Assembly (NCBI RefSeq): GCF_018294505.1
Contig: NC_057814.1
Span: 39,725,239 to 39,789,238 of the forward strand
Length of the DNA stretch: 64,000 nt
Reading direction: 5' to 3'
From: Triticum aestivum
Lineage: Eukaryota > Streptophyta > Magnoliopsida > Poales > Poaceae
The first letter of the stretch is position 1. Each line of letters opens with the position of its first letter. The position numbers were made by a program, and so were the translations under genes. Below the pieces are notes generated by a model. The model did no database searches. It saw only the letters and a list, made by a program, of their open reading frames with translations, and was not told the origin of the DNA. Shown in pieces: positions 24,001 to 35,858 of this stretch.

Positions 24001-24850
24001 TTGCCTGCCTTCTCATCTACCAAGTATCTAGGGTAGTACTGCTTCAGTGACCGTTCCCCTCATTACAGAAGCACTTAGTCTCGGGTTTGGGTTCAACCTT
24101 GGGTTTCTTCACTAGAGCAGCAACTAATTTGCCGTTTAATGAAGTATCCCCTCTTGCCCTTGCCCTTCTAGAAACTAGTGGTTTTACTAACCATCAGCAA
24201 TTGATGCTCCTTCTTGATTTCTACTCTCGCGGTGTCAAACATCGCGAATAGCTCAAGGATCATCATGTTTATCCCTGATATGTTATAGGTCATCACGAAG
24301 CTCTACTAGCTTGGTGGCAGTGACTATGGAGAACCATCACTATCTCATCTGGGAGATTAACTCCCACTCGATTCAAGTGATTGTGGCACTCAGACAATCT
24401 GAGCACATGCTCAACGATTGAGCTCTTCTCCCTTAGTCTGCAGGCTCAAGAAACTTGTCAGAGGTCTCATACCTCCTGACGTGGGCACTAGTCTGAAATC
24501 CCAATTTCAATCTTCGGAACATCTCATATGTTCTGCGACGTTTCAGAAACGTCTTTGGTGCCACAATTCTAAACCGTTAGCATTACGCACTGAACTATCA
24601 CGTAGTCATCAAAACGTGTATGTCAGATGTTTCGTAACATCTACAGACGACGTTGAGGCCAGCATACCGAGCGGTGCATTAAGGACATAATCCTTCTGTG
24701 CAGCAATGAGGACAATCCTCAGTTTACGGACCCAGCCCGCATAATTGCTACTACCAACTTTCAACTAAATTTTCTCTAGGAACATATCTTAACCAGTAGA
24801 ACTAAAGCGCAATGACATAATTTGTAAAGACCTTTTGACTATGTTCATGA
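21071..24850 (-). pseudogene. degenerate gag-pol of the minus-strand Copia
   Basis: In minus-strand order, traces include a gag segment near 24840-24420, a GAG-pre-integrase segment (23785-23393, with LWHCYLSHIG), an integrase/connection segment (22833-22642), a reverse-transcriptase start (22476-22165) and an RT segment (21912-21712, with DDILL in place of the family YxDD context). They are in different frames with multiple stops. A frameshift after the GRMVET residues and an 88-bp internal duplication in the pre-integrase segment also occur in the copy at 62.5-63.9 kb. The element therefore could not make its own proteins. Confidence 0.85.
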
Positions 24851-26088
24851 TAATGAAGCTCATCTGATTATGAACTCCCACTCAGATAGACATCCCTCTA
24901 GTCATCTAAGTGATACATGATCCGAGTCAAACTAGGCCGTGTCCGATCATCACGTGAGACGGACTAGTCATCATCGGTGAACATCTCCATGTTGATCGTA
25001 TCTTCTATACGACTCATGCTCGACCTTTCGGTCTCTTGTGTTCCGAGGCCATGTCTGTACATGCTAGGCTCGTCAAGTCAACCTAAGTGTTTTTCATGTG
25101 TTCCGAGGCCATGTCTGTACATGACAGGCTCGTCAACAACCGTTGTATTCGAATGTTAGAATCTATCACACCCGATCATCACGTGGTGCTTTGAAACAAC
25201 GAACCTTCGCAACGGTGCACAGTTAGGGGAAACACGTCTCTTGAAATTTTAGTGAGGGATCATCTTACTTACTACCGTCGTTCTAAGCAAATAAGATGCA
25301 TAACATGATAAACATCACATGCAATCAAATAGTGACATGATATGGCCAATATCAATTTGCTCCTTTGATCTCCATCTTCGGGGCACCATGATCATCTTTG
25401 TCACCGGCATGACACCATGATCTCCATCATCATGATCTCCATCATTGTGTCTTCATGAAGTTGTCACGCCAATGATTACTTCTACTTCTATGGCTAACGC
25501 GCTTAGCAATAAAGTAAAGTAATTTACATGGCGTTATTCAATGACACGCAGGTCATACAAAAATAAAGACAACTCCTATGGCTCCTGCCGGTTGTCATAC
25601 TCATCGACATGCAAGTCGTGATTCCTATTACAAGAATATGATCAATCTCATACATCACATATATCATTCATCACATCTTCTGGCCATATCACATCACATA
25701 GCACATGCTGCAAAAACAAGTTAGACGTCCTCTAATTGTTGTTGCAAGTTTTTACGTGGCTTGTATAGGTTTCTAGCAAGAACGTTTCTTACCTACGTAA
25801 AACCACAACGTGATATGCCAATTTCTATTTACCCTTCATAAGGACCCTTTTCATCGAATCCGTTCCAACTAAAGTGGGAGAGACAGACACCCGCTAGCCA
25901 CCTTATGCAACTAGTGCATGTCAGTCGGTGGAACCTGTCTCACGTAAGCGTACGTGTAAGGTCGGTCCGGGCCGCTTCATCCCACAATGCCGCCGAAACA
26001 AGATAAGACTAGTAGCGCAAGAAGAATTGGCAACATCTACGCCCACAACTGCTTTGTGTTCTACTCGTGCATAGAAACTACGCATAGA

Positions 26089-26106
26089 CCTAGCTCATGA
26101 TGCCAC
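26089..26106 (-). other. primer-binding site of Copia element
   Basis: On the minus strand the LTR end ccccaaca is followed by gtggcatcatgagc, a variant of the initiator-methionine tRNA complement used by BARE/Angela elements. The copy at 60176 has the same sequence. Confidence 0.8.
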
Positions 26107-27896
26107 TGTTGGGGAACGTAGCAGAAATTCAAAATTTTCTACGCATCACCAAGATCAATCTATGGAGTAATCTAGCAACGAGGGGAAGGGGAGTGCATCT
26201 ACATACCCTTGTAGATCGCGATCCGGAAGCGTTGCAAGAACGCGGATGAGGGAGTCATACTCGTAGCGATTCAGATCGCGGTTGATTCCGATCTAAGCAC
26301 CGAAGAACGGTGCCTCCGCGTTCAACACACGTGCAGCCCGGTGACGTCTCCAACGCCTTGATCCAGCAAGGAGAGAGGGAGAGGTTGGGGAAGACTCCAT
26401 CCAGCAGCAGCACGACGGCGTGGTGGTGGTGGAGGAGCGTGGCAATCCCGCAGGGCTTCGCCAAGCACCGCGGGAGAGGAGGAGGAGGGAGAGGGGTAGG
26501 GCTGCATCGAAAGAGAGACGTTCTCGTGTGTCTTGGGCAGCCCAAACCTCAACTATATATAGGGGGGAGGGGGCTGCGCCCCCCTCTAGGGTTCCCACCC
26601 CAAGAGGAGGCGGCCAGCCCTAGATCCCATCAAGGGGGGCGGCCAAGGGGAGGAGAGGGGGGGGGCCCCACTAGATGGGCCCTAAGGCCCATCTGGACCT
26701 AGGGTTTGCCCCCTCCCACTCTCCCATGCGCCTTGGGCCTTCGTGGGGGGGGGGGGTGCACCAGCCCACCTGGGGCTGGTCCCCTCCCACACTTGGCCCA
26801 CGCAGCCTTCTGGGGCTGGTGGCCCCACTTGGTGGACCCCCGGGACCCTCCCGGTGGTCCCGGTACATTACCAATATCACCTGAAACTTTTCCGGTGACC
26901 AAAACAGGACTTCCCATATATAAATATTTACCTCCGGACCATTCCGGAACTCCTCGTGACGTCCGGGATCTCATCCGGGACTCCGAACAACATTCGGTAA
27001 CCACGTACATACTTTCCCTATAACCCTAGCGTCATCGAACCTTAAGTGTGTAGACCCTACGGGTTCGGGAACCATGCAGACATGACCGAGACGTTCTCCG
27101 GTCAATAACCAACAGCGGGATCTAGATACCCATGTTGGCTCCCACATGTTCCACGATGATCTCATCGGATGAACCACGATGTCGGGGATTCAATCAATCC
27201 CGTATGCAATTCCCTTTGTCTATCGATATGTTACTTGCCCGAGATTCGATCGTCGGTATCCCTATACCTTGTTCAATCTCGTTACCGGCAAGTCTCTTTA
27301 CTCGTTCCGTAACTCACATCATCCCGTGATCAACTCCTTGGTCACATTGTGCACATTATGATGATGTCCTACCGAGTGGGCCCAGAGATACCTCTCCGTT
27401 TACACGGAGTGACAAATCCCAGTCTCGATTCGTGCCAACCCAACAGACACTTTCGGAGATACCTGTAGTGCACCTTTATAGCCACCCAGTTACGTTGTGA
27501 CGTTTGGTACACCCAAAGCATTCCTACGGTATCCGGGAGTTGCACAATCTCATGGTCTAAGGAAATGATACTTGACATTAGAAAAGCTCTGAGCAAACGA
27601 ACTACACGATCTTGTGCTAGGCTTAGGATTGGGTCTTGTCCATCACATCATTCTCCTAATGATGTGATCCCGTTATCAACGACATCCAATGTCCATGGTC
27701 AGGAAACCGTAACCATCTATTGATCAACGAGCTAGTCAACTAGAGGCTTACTAGGGACATTGTGTTGTCTATGTATCCACACATGTATCTGAGTTTCCTA
27801 TCAATACAATTCTAGCATGGATAATAAACGATTATCATGAACAAGGAAATATAATAATAACCTATTTATTATTGCCTCTAGGGCATATTTCCAACA
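26107..27896 (-). repeat. Copia LTR (5' LTR of minus-strand element)
   Basis: This 1790-bp LTR matches the one at 19265. Differences include scattered transitions in the first 300 bases, a two-base difference in a G run near 26670, and aaatattta for aaatctttt near 26930. Confidence 0.95.
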
Positions 27897-28179
27897 ATAT
27901 TGCCATGCAACTTTCCACCATTCCGTTTATCATGACACATTCATCATTGTCATATTGCTTTGGATGATCATGTAGTTGACATAGTATTTGTGGCAAAGCC
28001 ACCATTCATAATTCTTTCATAAATGTCACTCTTGGTTCATTGCATATCCCGGTACACCGCCGGAGGCATTCATATAGAGTCATACTTTGTTCTAGTATCG
28101 AGTTGTAATCATTGAGTTGTAAATTAATAGAAGTGTGATGATCATCATTTTCTAGAGCATTGTCCCAAGTGAGGAAAAA

Positions 28180-28250
28180 AAGAGAAAGGCCATAAAAAAG
28201 AGAAGGCCCAAAAAAATGAGAGAAAAAGAGAGAAGGGACAATGTTACTAT
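28180..28250 (+). repeat. purine-rich aaaagagaaagg tract
   Basis: A short low-complexity A/G tract lies in the internal region of the Gypsy-type element, with repeated aaaaagagaaggc(c) motifs. It is typical of this family's untranslated interior. Confidence 0.6.
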
Positions 28251-29025
28251 CCTTTTACCACACTTGTGCTTCAAAGTAGCACCATGATCTTCATAATAGA
28301 GAGTCTCTTGTTTTGTCACTTTCATATACTAGTGGGAATTTTTCATTATAGAACTTGGCTTGTATATTCCAACAATGGGCCTCCTCAAGTGCCCTAGGTC
28401 TTCGTGAGCAAGCAAGTTGGATGCACACCCACGTAGTTTCTTTTGTTGAGCTTTCATATATTTATAGCTCTAGTGCATCCGTTGCATGGCAATCCCTACT
28501 CCTTGCATTAACATCAATCGATGGGCATCTCCATAGCTCATTGATTAGCCTCGTTGATGTGAGACTTTCTCCTTTTTTTGTCTTCTCCACATAACCCCCA
28601 TCATCATATTCTATTCCAACCATACTGCTATGTCCATGGATCACGCTCATGTATTGCGTGAAGGTTGAAAAAGTTTGAGATTACTAAAGTATGAAACAAT
28701 TGCTTGGCTTGTCATCGGGGTTGTGCATGATGAGAGCATTCTTGTGTGACGAAAATGGAGCATGACTAAACTATATGATTTTGTAGGGATGAACTTTCTT
28801 TGGCATGTTATTTTGAGAGGACATAATTGCTTAGTTAGTATGGTTGAAGTATTATTATTTTTATGTCAATATTGAACTTTTCTCTTGAATCTTTCGGATC
28901 TGAATATTCCTACCACAATTAAGAAGAATTACATTGAAATTATGCCAAGTAGCATTCCACATCAAAAATTCTGTTTTTATCATTTACCTACTCGAGGACG
29001 AGCAGGAATTAAGCTTGGGGATGCT

Positions 29026-30535
29026 TGATACGTCTCCAACGTATCTATAATTTTTGATTGCTCCGTGCTATATTATCTTCTGTTTTGGACATTATTGGGC
29101 TTTATTATTCACTTTTATATTATTTTTGGGACTAACCTATTAACCGGAGGCCCAGCCCAGAATTGTTGTTTTTGCCTATTTCAGAGTTTCGCAGAAAAAG
29201 AATATCAAACGGAGTCCAAACGGGACTTGGACCCTGCGTCAAGAAAGCTACCAGGAAGCCACGAGGTAGGGGGGCGCGCCTAACCCCCCCTGGGCGCACC
29301 CTCCACCCTCGTGGGCCCCACATTGCTCCACCGACATACTCCTTCCTCCAATATATACCTACGTACCCCCAAACGATCAGATACGGAGCCAAAAACCTAA
29401 TTCCACCGCCGCAACCTTCTGTACCCGTGAGATCCCATCTTGGGGCTTGTTCCGGAGCTCCGCCGGAGGGGCCATCGATCACGGAGGGCTTCTACATCAA
29501 CACCATAGCCTCTCCGATGAAGTGTGAGTAGTTTACCTCAGACCTTTGGGTCCATATAGTTATTAGCTAGATGGCTTCTTCTCTCTTTTTGGATCTCAAT
29601 GCAATGTTCTCCCCCTCTCTTGTGGAGATCTATTCGATGTAATCCTCTTTTGCGGTGTGTTTGTTGAGACCGATGAATTGTGGGTTTATGATCAAGTTTA
29701 TCTATGAACAATATTTGAATCTTCTGAATTCTTTTATGTATGATTGGTTATCTTTGCAAGTCTCTTCGAATTATCAGTTTGGTTTGGCCTACTAGATTGA
29801 TCTTTCTTGCAATGGGAGAAGTGCTTAGCTTTGGGTTCAATCTTGCGGTGTCCTTTCCCAGTGACAGTAGGTGCAGCAAAGCACGTATTGTATTGTTGCC
29901 ATCGAGGATAACAAGATGGGGTTTATATCATATTGCATGAGTTTATCCCTCTACATCATGTCATCTTGCTTAAAGTGTTACTCTGTTCTTATGAAGTTAA
30001 TACTCTAGATGCATGCTGGATAGCGGTCGATGTGTGGAGTAATAGTAGTAGATGCAGGCAGGAGTCGGTCTACTTATTTCGAACGTGATACCTATATACA
30101 TGATCATGCCTAGATATTCTCATAACTATGCTCAATTCTGTCAATTGCTCAACAGTAATTTGTTCACCCACCGTAAAATACTTATGCTCTCGAGAGAAGC
30201 CACTAGTGAAACCTATGGCCCCCGGGTCTATTTTCCATCATATTAATCTTCCAACACTTAGTTATTTCCGTTGCTTTTATTTTACTTTGCACATAAAAAT
30301 ACCAAAAATATTATCTTATCATATCTATCATATCTCACTCTCGTAAGTGACCGTGTAGGGATTGACAACCCCTTATCGCGTTGGTTGCGAGGATTTATTT
30401 GTTTGTGTAGGTGTGAGGGACTCGTGTGTAGCCTCCTACTGGATTGATAGCTTGGTTCTCAAAAACTGAGGGAAATACTTATGCTACTTTGCTGCATCAC
30501 CCTTTCCTCTTCGAGGGAAAACCAACGCAGTGCTC
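29026..30535 (+). repeat. Gypsy-type 3' LTR
   Basis: It starts TGATACGTCTCCAACG directly after a polypurine tract and runs about 1.5 kb to the block ending aaccaacgcagtgctca. A tatatata box near 29350 and the repeated acgtctccaacgtatc start are family features. The right boundary is set by the abrupt change to Copia coding sequence. Whether the LTR is complete to its last bases is uncertain. Confidence 0.75.
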
Positions 30536-31274
30536 ACCTGTCGATACGAAGGCCAAGCTTTCTGCCACGGGTGGTTCTCCTGCTTCAGATGCTGCTTTCT
30601 ATCGGTCTATCGTTGGTGCTCTCCAGTACCTCACTCTGACTCGACCAGAGATCCAGTATGCCATGCAGCAGGTGTGTCTTCATATGCATGCTCCTCGAGA
30701 CGTTCACTGGGCTGCCGTCAAGCGGATTCTCCGCTATATCTGTGGCACTATGGATCTTGGCGTCACGCTTCACGCCTCCGCCGACACCGCCCTCACCGCC
30801 TACTCCGATGCAGACTGGGTGGGCTGCACTGACACTCGTCGCTCCACTTCGGGCTATTGTGTCTACATTGGACCCTCGCTTATCTCATGGTCGTCCAAGC
30901 TGCAGCCTATGGTCTCTCGTTCCAGTGCTGAGGCTGAGTATCGTGCGGTGGCCAACGCCCTCTGCGAGTGTTCGTGGCTTCGCCAGCTGCTCAGGATCTC
31001 TCTTGCCCTGTTGACCGTGCCACGGTGGTCTACGGCGACAACGTCTCGGCGGTCTACCTCTCCGCTAACCCGGTGCATCATCGACGAACCAAGCATATTG
31101 AGTTGGATATTCATTTTGTTCGGGAACAGGTAGCTCTGGGCCATATTCGTGTTTTACGCGTCCCTATTCCCAACAATTTGCAGATATCATGACCAAGGGC
31201 TTGCCTACAGCGTCATTTGAGGAGTTCCGTTCCAGTCTATGCGTCAGCCGCGGTGCCGCTTCGACTACGGGGGG
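30536..31274 (+). pseudogene. Copia pol 3' end (RT end and RNase H)
   Basis: The frame opens with a PVDTKAKLSA block, then YRSIVGALQYLTLTRPEIQY, the YSDADWVGC and RRSTSGYCVYIG motifs of Copia RNase H, and SSAEAEYRAVA. Frame 1 is lost near 30990 by an indel and the remainder (YGDNVSAVYLSANPV, then HRRTKHIELDIHFVRE) continues in the next frame, with a third shift before the terminal DIMTKGLP block. The fragment lacks everything upstream of the late reverse transcriptase. It belongs to a different Copia family from the Angela copies. Confidence 0.9.
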
Positions 31275-31421
31275 TGTTGAGTATATGTGTTATGTGCATA
31301 TTATGTATTGGGCCCGCCTCCTAGTTTCTTGTATAGTTCAGGTCTGTGGCCCACCTTTGTACATCATATATACGTGCCTATGCACAAGGAGCAATACATC
31401 GTCGTGCAATCAAACAGCTTC
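31275..31421 (+). repeat. short Copia 3' LTR (partial)
   Basis: TGTTGAGTATATG follows a G-rich polypurine tract (ctacggggg), as expected at the start of a 3' LTR directly after the pol stop. A catatata box lies inside at about 31366. The end is not certain, because the 5' LTR is absent for comparison. Confidence 0.55.
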
Positions 31422-32010
31422 CATGGCCAAAAGGAAGATGTATATTTTTTCAGGTAGGGTAGGAGAGGAAGATATATGCTAAAATATTTGAAACAATGTA
31501 TGTTTGCAGGACCCTATGTCCAAACAAGGTACACATGCATGTGTTATTATAATAATTTACATCACATTATTCATATCAATGTAGCTTCGATTGAACCTAT
31601 GTCCAACCAAGGTAAACATGCATGTGCTATAATAATAATCTACAACAACATATTGATATTATTGTTTTACATTTTTACTTTTCACAACTTTGTTATATTA
31701 AATATTTAGAATGCTAGCCGTGCAGGTGCACGAGTTGACGACTAGTGAATTTAATTGGAAAAGTGTATTACATCTCCAAAGTGTATTCACATGACATACA
31801 CGTTTGGCTTTCACATTACATCTCCAAAGTGCTGGAAGGGATGCGACGACAGCATGCCGCAGCCGTCCGCAAGGGGAGCAAGGGCTTTCGCCACAAGAAA
31901 GCAAGGTGGAGAGGGAGGGGACCTCGACAACGCCTCCAAGGAGGGAGCCGAAGCCAAACAATGGCGTCGTTAATGTCGTGGTCGTCGCCGTTGGCCAAGG
32001 GTTTCCCCCG
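31422..32010. other. spacer with local duplications
   Basis: A block of about 67 bp (31511-31577: cctatgtccaaacaagg, then catgcatgtg) is duplicated at 31595-31661. Another direct repeat, attacatctccaaagtg, occurs at about 31766 and 31815. The GC-rich stretch 31840-32000 may be a remnant of captured genic sequence. No gene is supported. Confidence 0.45.
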
Positions 32011-32261
32011 CACTAGTAGAAGACAGAGCTTTGGTTCGGGCAGGGCAAGCCCATTAGTCTCGGTTCAGTCACGAACTGGGACCCATGGAGGCATTCATCC
32101 CGGTTCGTTAGCCCAGGGGGCCGGCCGGGGCCTCGTGGGCATTGGTCCCGGTTTGTGGGGACCCATTTGTCCCGGTTCTAGGCACGAACCGGACGAATGG
32201 GCCTCGCTCCTGGCCCACAACCATTGGTCCCGGTTCCAGCCACGAATCGGGACAAATGAGT

Positions 32262-32290
32262 TGCCTATATATACCCCATCGCCACGGCAG
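32262..32290 (+). promoter_or_regulatory. TATA box of the Caspar left gene
   Basis: The motif gcctatatataccccatcg lies about 250 bp inside the left terminus. Downstream is a plausible transcribed leader leading to the ATG at 32648 after a short intron. This layout is usual for these elements. Confidence 0.5.
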
Positions 32291-32647
32291 AGGACTACAC
32301 AGTGCTCTGTTTTTTTGGCCGGCGAGGGGAGGGCATTTGGGTGCTCCAGCTCACCTCCTATGCACATGAGGTGTTCGATGAAATGTCTGAGCCACACTAG
32401 TTAATCTTTCTCCTCTCGAAACTCGACCTCCGAGCTTTATTTTCCCCGAGATTTGTCTAGGTTTAGCGGTCCGTCACGTCCCGTCCCCGTCTTCACCGCC
32501 GTCGATCGCCCGCGCCGATCTCGTTGCCGGTACCACCGTGGTGAGCCTCTTGTTCTTATATACTTTCTGAAAGAAAAAAATTCTTACTTTAGATAGATAC
32601 TTGTCTAATTTTCTTACTTTCATTATTCCTTGTTATTATATAGTGCG

Positions 32648-33092
32648 ATGGTTTTGGTATCCGCCCCCGTCGGCCGTTGTCCTGTCTATGATTCGGATGT
32701 GGTATATATTATCTATTTATAACCATTTGGTTCATTTATTGTTTATGACAATTATGCCGACCAACGTGACATAGATTTTATTTATCTAGGAGGTGGTTGA
32801 ACCGGAAATTCCAACCAACCCTATTGTCGAGAGGTTAAATTTAGTTGAAGAAGAAAACAATTACTTGAAGGAAAAAATAAAAAAATTGAGGAGGAGAAGA
32901 TGATATTGGAGTTGCATGTTGCGGATGTCGTCGATGATCACAAGATCAAGATGGATGCAATGCGTTGAAGATTAGAAAGATTAGAAAATATGCCATTCAT
33001 ACCGAGGCTTGGTATTATTATGCAGTTGGATCAATTGTTACCTTGGTTGCGATTATGATCGCATTCGTTATTGCATTGAAATGTTTTACATA
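32648..33092 (+). pseudogene. Caspar small ORF: coiled coil plus membrane helix
   Basis: Exon 1 (ATG at 32648, MVLVSAPVGR start) ends at a GT near 32701. Exon 2 begins after tttatctag at 32791 and joins in phase. Residues VERLNLVEEENNYLKEKI form an obvious coiled coil. After two one-base losses (an A run near 32880, and near 32967) the frame would continue to a C-terminal hydrophobic stretch, AVGSIVTLVAIMIAFVIAL, a classic single membrane helix, ending near TAA 33092. I recall similar predicted proteins from wheat Caspar elements; their function is unknown. As found, exon 2 stops early, so the copy is dead. The tail-anchored topology is inference. Confidence 0.6.
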
Positions 33093-33210
33093 ATTTCAAT
33101 GTATGGTTTAATTAGATGCTCTAGAGAGCTATATGTTGTTAAATGAGAACTATGTATGTACTTTGGTTTTAATGTGATGATGAACTTCTATTAATTTGGT
33201 CACTTATCAA

Positions 33211-35042
33211 TTTCAGGGTCTTATAGCTCAAAATAATCAGTAAATGCATGAAAAATAACAAATGAAGTCAGAAAGGGTTGAAAATTGATGATGTAGCTTT
33301 GAAAAACTCTGGAGTTCAAATAAGTTCAGAAAAATGAAATCCCTTTGTAACACACGAGTTTCCGTATGAAACCCTGATACTTCAAAAGAGATTGTCCATT
33401 TTGTACATGAAGTGCATCCAGTTTTTGCTGTAAGCCTCTCTACTTTCTTGCACATGCTATGTGGGTGAAATGATGATACCATGCCAACTTTCAACCTTTT
33501 CAGAGTTCATTTGAAATTCTTTTCAATTTCAGGGTCTTATAGCTCAAAATAATCAGTAAATGCATGAAAAATAACAAATGAAGTCAGAAAGAGTTGAAAA
33601 TTGATGATGTGGTTTTGAATGGTGCATTTTGAACACAGAAAAACTCTGGAGTTCAAATAAGTTCAAAGAAATTAAATCCCTTTGTAACAGACAAGTTTCC
33701 CTATGAAACCCTAATACTTCGAAAGATATTGTCCGTTTTGTACACGAAGTGCACCCAGTTTTTGCCGTAACCCTCTCTACTTTCTTGCACATGCTATGTG
33801 GGTGAAATGATGATACCATGCCAACTTTCATCCTTTTCAGAGTTCATTTGAAATTCTTTTCAATTTCAGGGTCTTATAGCTCAAAATAATCAGTAAATGC
33901 ATGAAAAATAACAAATGCAGTCAGAAAGGGTTGAAAATTGATGATGTGGCTTTGAATGGTGCATTTTGAACATAGAAAAACTCTGGAGTTCAAATAAGTT
34001 CAAAAAAATTAAATCCCTTTGTAACAGACGAGTTTCCGTATGAAACCCTGATACTTCGAAAGAGATTGTCTGTTTTGTACACGAAGTGCATCCAGTTTTT
34101 GCCGTAACCCTCCCTACTTTCTTGCACATGCTATGTGGATGAAATGATGATACCATTCCAACTTTCAACCTTTTCAGAGTTCATTTGAAATGCTTTTCAA
34201 TTTCCGGGTCATGTAGCTCACAAAAATCAGTAAATGCATGAAAAATAACAAAAGAAGTCAGAAAGGGTTGAAAATTGATGATGTGGCTTTGAATGGTGCA
34301 TTTTGAACACAGAAAAACTCTGGAGTTCAAACAAGTTCAAAAAATGACATCCCTTTGTAACAGACGAGTTTCCGTATGAAACCCCCATACTTCGAAAGAG
34401 ATTGTCCGTTTTGTACACGAAGTGCATCCAGTTTTTGTCGTAACCCTCTCTACTTTCTTGCACATGCTATGTGGGTGAAATGATGATACTATGTGAACTT
34501 TCAACCTTTTTAGAGTTCATTTGAAATGCTTTTCAATTTCAAGGTCTTATAGCTCAAAATAATCACTAAATGCATGAAAAATAACAAATGAAGTCAGAAA
34601 GGGTTGAAAATTGATGATGTGGCTTTGAAAAACTCTGGAGTTCAAATAAGTTCAAAAAAATGAAATCTCTTTGTAACATACGAGTTTCTTTATGAAACCC
34701 TGATACTTCGAAAGAGATTGTCCGTTTTGTACACGAAGTGCATCCAGTTTTTGCCGTAACCCTCTCTACTTTCTTGCACATGCTATGTGGGTGAAATGAT
34801 GATACCATGCCAACTTTCAACCTTTTCAGAGTTCATTTGAAATGCTTTTCAATTTCAGGGTCTTATAGCTCAAAATAATCAGTAAATGCATGAAAAATAA
34901 CAAATGAAGTCAGAAAGGGTTGAAAATTGATGATGTGGCTTTGAATGGTGCATTTTGAACATAGAAAAACTCTGGAGTTCAAATAAGTTCAAAAAAATGA
35001 AATCCCTTTGCAACAGACAAGTTTCCGTATGAAACCCTGATA
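33211..35042. repeat. 337-bp tandem array inside Caspar element
   Basis: Six units start at a tttcagggtcttatagc-like block at 33211, 33527, 33864, 34201, 34537 and 34853. The usual spacing is 336-337; two units are 316 because each lacks the same 21 bp (gtgcattttgaacacag region). The last unit is cut at 35042. Units are highly similar. Minus-strand open frames of 78-92 codons repeat with the array (MKVGMVSSFHPHSMCKK start) but are disrupted in some copies. It lies between the small membrane ORF and the Ulp1-containing gene. Confidence 0.92.
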
Positions 35043-35159
35043 CGGTAGCAAAAGGAATGAACTAAAAAGCTTTTATAAACCTCTAGTAGTTTTTAAACTA
35101 AAATTATATAAAATTCATGCACTGAAATTATCAAAGTATTTTCTGTTCAAAACATGAAA

Positions 35160-35440
35160 AGCAGACAGAAACAAAATAAACTTTAATAAATAAGTAGAAA
35201 CAAAATAAAATAAATTCAAATTTAATAAAATAAATAAGTAGAAACAAAATAAAATTTAATAAAATAAATAAGTAGAAACAAAATAAATTAAATTAAAATT
35301 TAATACAATAAAGAAGTAGAAACAAAATAAACTTTACAAAAGTAAAATAAATAAACTTTAATAAAATAAATAAAAATAGGACCAGTAAGTTTTTTGTTGT
35401 AAGTAGAAACAAAATAAAATAAATAAAGCAACAAAAAAAT
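35160..35440. repeat. A-rich short tandem repeats
   Basis: The block aataaataagtagaaacaaa repeats with a period near 35-50 bp across about 280 bases, with expansion and contraction of taaaa units. It is low-complexity and non-coding. Confidence 0.7.
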
Positions 35441-35575
35441 TGAAAAAGGTGCCACCTACTGTGCCACCACGGCCTGAATACGACTAGAAACCCAACCATG
35501 GGCCAGGATTCAGGCCCGCATGAGGCCCAGTAGGCCCACAAGCACATCATGACAAATTAGGCCCGAAAGCCCGCA

Positions 35576-35639
35576 GTTGAGAGGAGCTCGAGAGGGTTGG
35601 CGCAGTAGCGCTTATAAACCACTCTCGAGCTCTCTCAAC
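35576..35639. repeat. hairpin with gctcgagag stem
   Basis: The left arm gttgagaggagctcgagag (35576-35594) pairs with the right arm ctctcgagctctctcaac (35622-35639). Only one extra base bulges, and the loop is 27 nt. It is flanked by cgaggtgg and CACTA subterminal-like sequence, so it is probably part of the Caspar terminal repeat system. Confidence 0.8.
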
Positions 35640-35680
35640 TAGCGAGGTGGTACTAAAGTTTTGGCCGCGACGCGGGCAGC

Positions 35681-35812
35681 ACAGGGGCTCTGGTCCCGGT
35701 TGGTACGACCAACCGGGACTAAAGGGATGCATTGGTACCGGTTCATGACACCAACCGAGACCAGTGCCCCCCTTTCGTCCCGGTTGGTGCCACCAACCGG
35801 GACCAAAGGCCG
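35681..35812. repeat. Caspar subterminal-type ccggttggt repeats, internal
   Basis: Three inverted units of the form cccggttggt followed by accaaccggg (two clear copies at 35693-35722 and 35778-35801, one degenerate at 35729-35762). The same motif appears at 40757-40787. Their presence in the middle of the element suggests a second, internally fused terminus. Confidence 0.7.
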
Positions 35813-35858
35813 CCGCTTCCCGCCCTTTGGGCTGCCGAAAACTGACCTTTGGCATAGA

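Larger units (their letters stand above)
19265..27896 (-). mobile_element. complete Angela/BARE-type Copia retrotransposon
   Basis: Two nearly identical LTRs bound a 5.05-kb internal region, and the perfect 5-bp target duplication ATATT flanks the element. On the minus strand the LTR begins TGTTGGAAATATGCCC and ends CTACGTTCCCCAACA, as in BARE-1/WIS/Angela. A primer-binding site (tggcatcatgagct on the minus strand) is next to the LTR at 26107. A purine-rich tract (gcaagtgggagac on the minus strand) precedes the LTR at 21055. By eye I count about 25-30 base differences between the LTRs (near 1.5 percent), indicating a fairly recent insertion. The coding region is decayed. Confidence 0.95.
16747..30535 (+). 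mobile_element. Gypsy-type LTR element, 5' truncated, twice interrupted
   Basis: Element sequence is present at 16747-16815, 18594-19264, 27897-29025 (non-coding internal region) and 29026-30535 (3' LTR). The pieces join seamlessly when the two insertions are removed. No gag or pol was seen in the remaining internal part, so it is the 3' portion of an element or of a non-autonomous derivative. A polypurine tract (aattaagcttggggatgct) precedes the LTR. I recognise the sequence as one of the most abundant Triticeae LTR families but will not fix the name. The left side abuts the CACTA terminus at 16746. Confidence 0.7.

Noticed and set aside
33211..35042. CRISPR-like or gene-family reading of the 337-bp array
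   Set aside because: The repeats are contiguous and long with no spacers, and their small frames are broken in several units.
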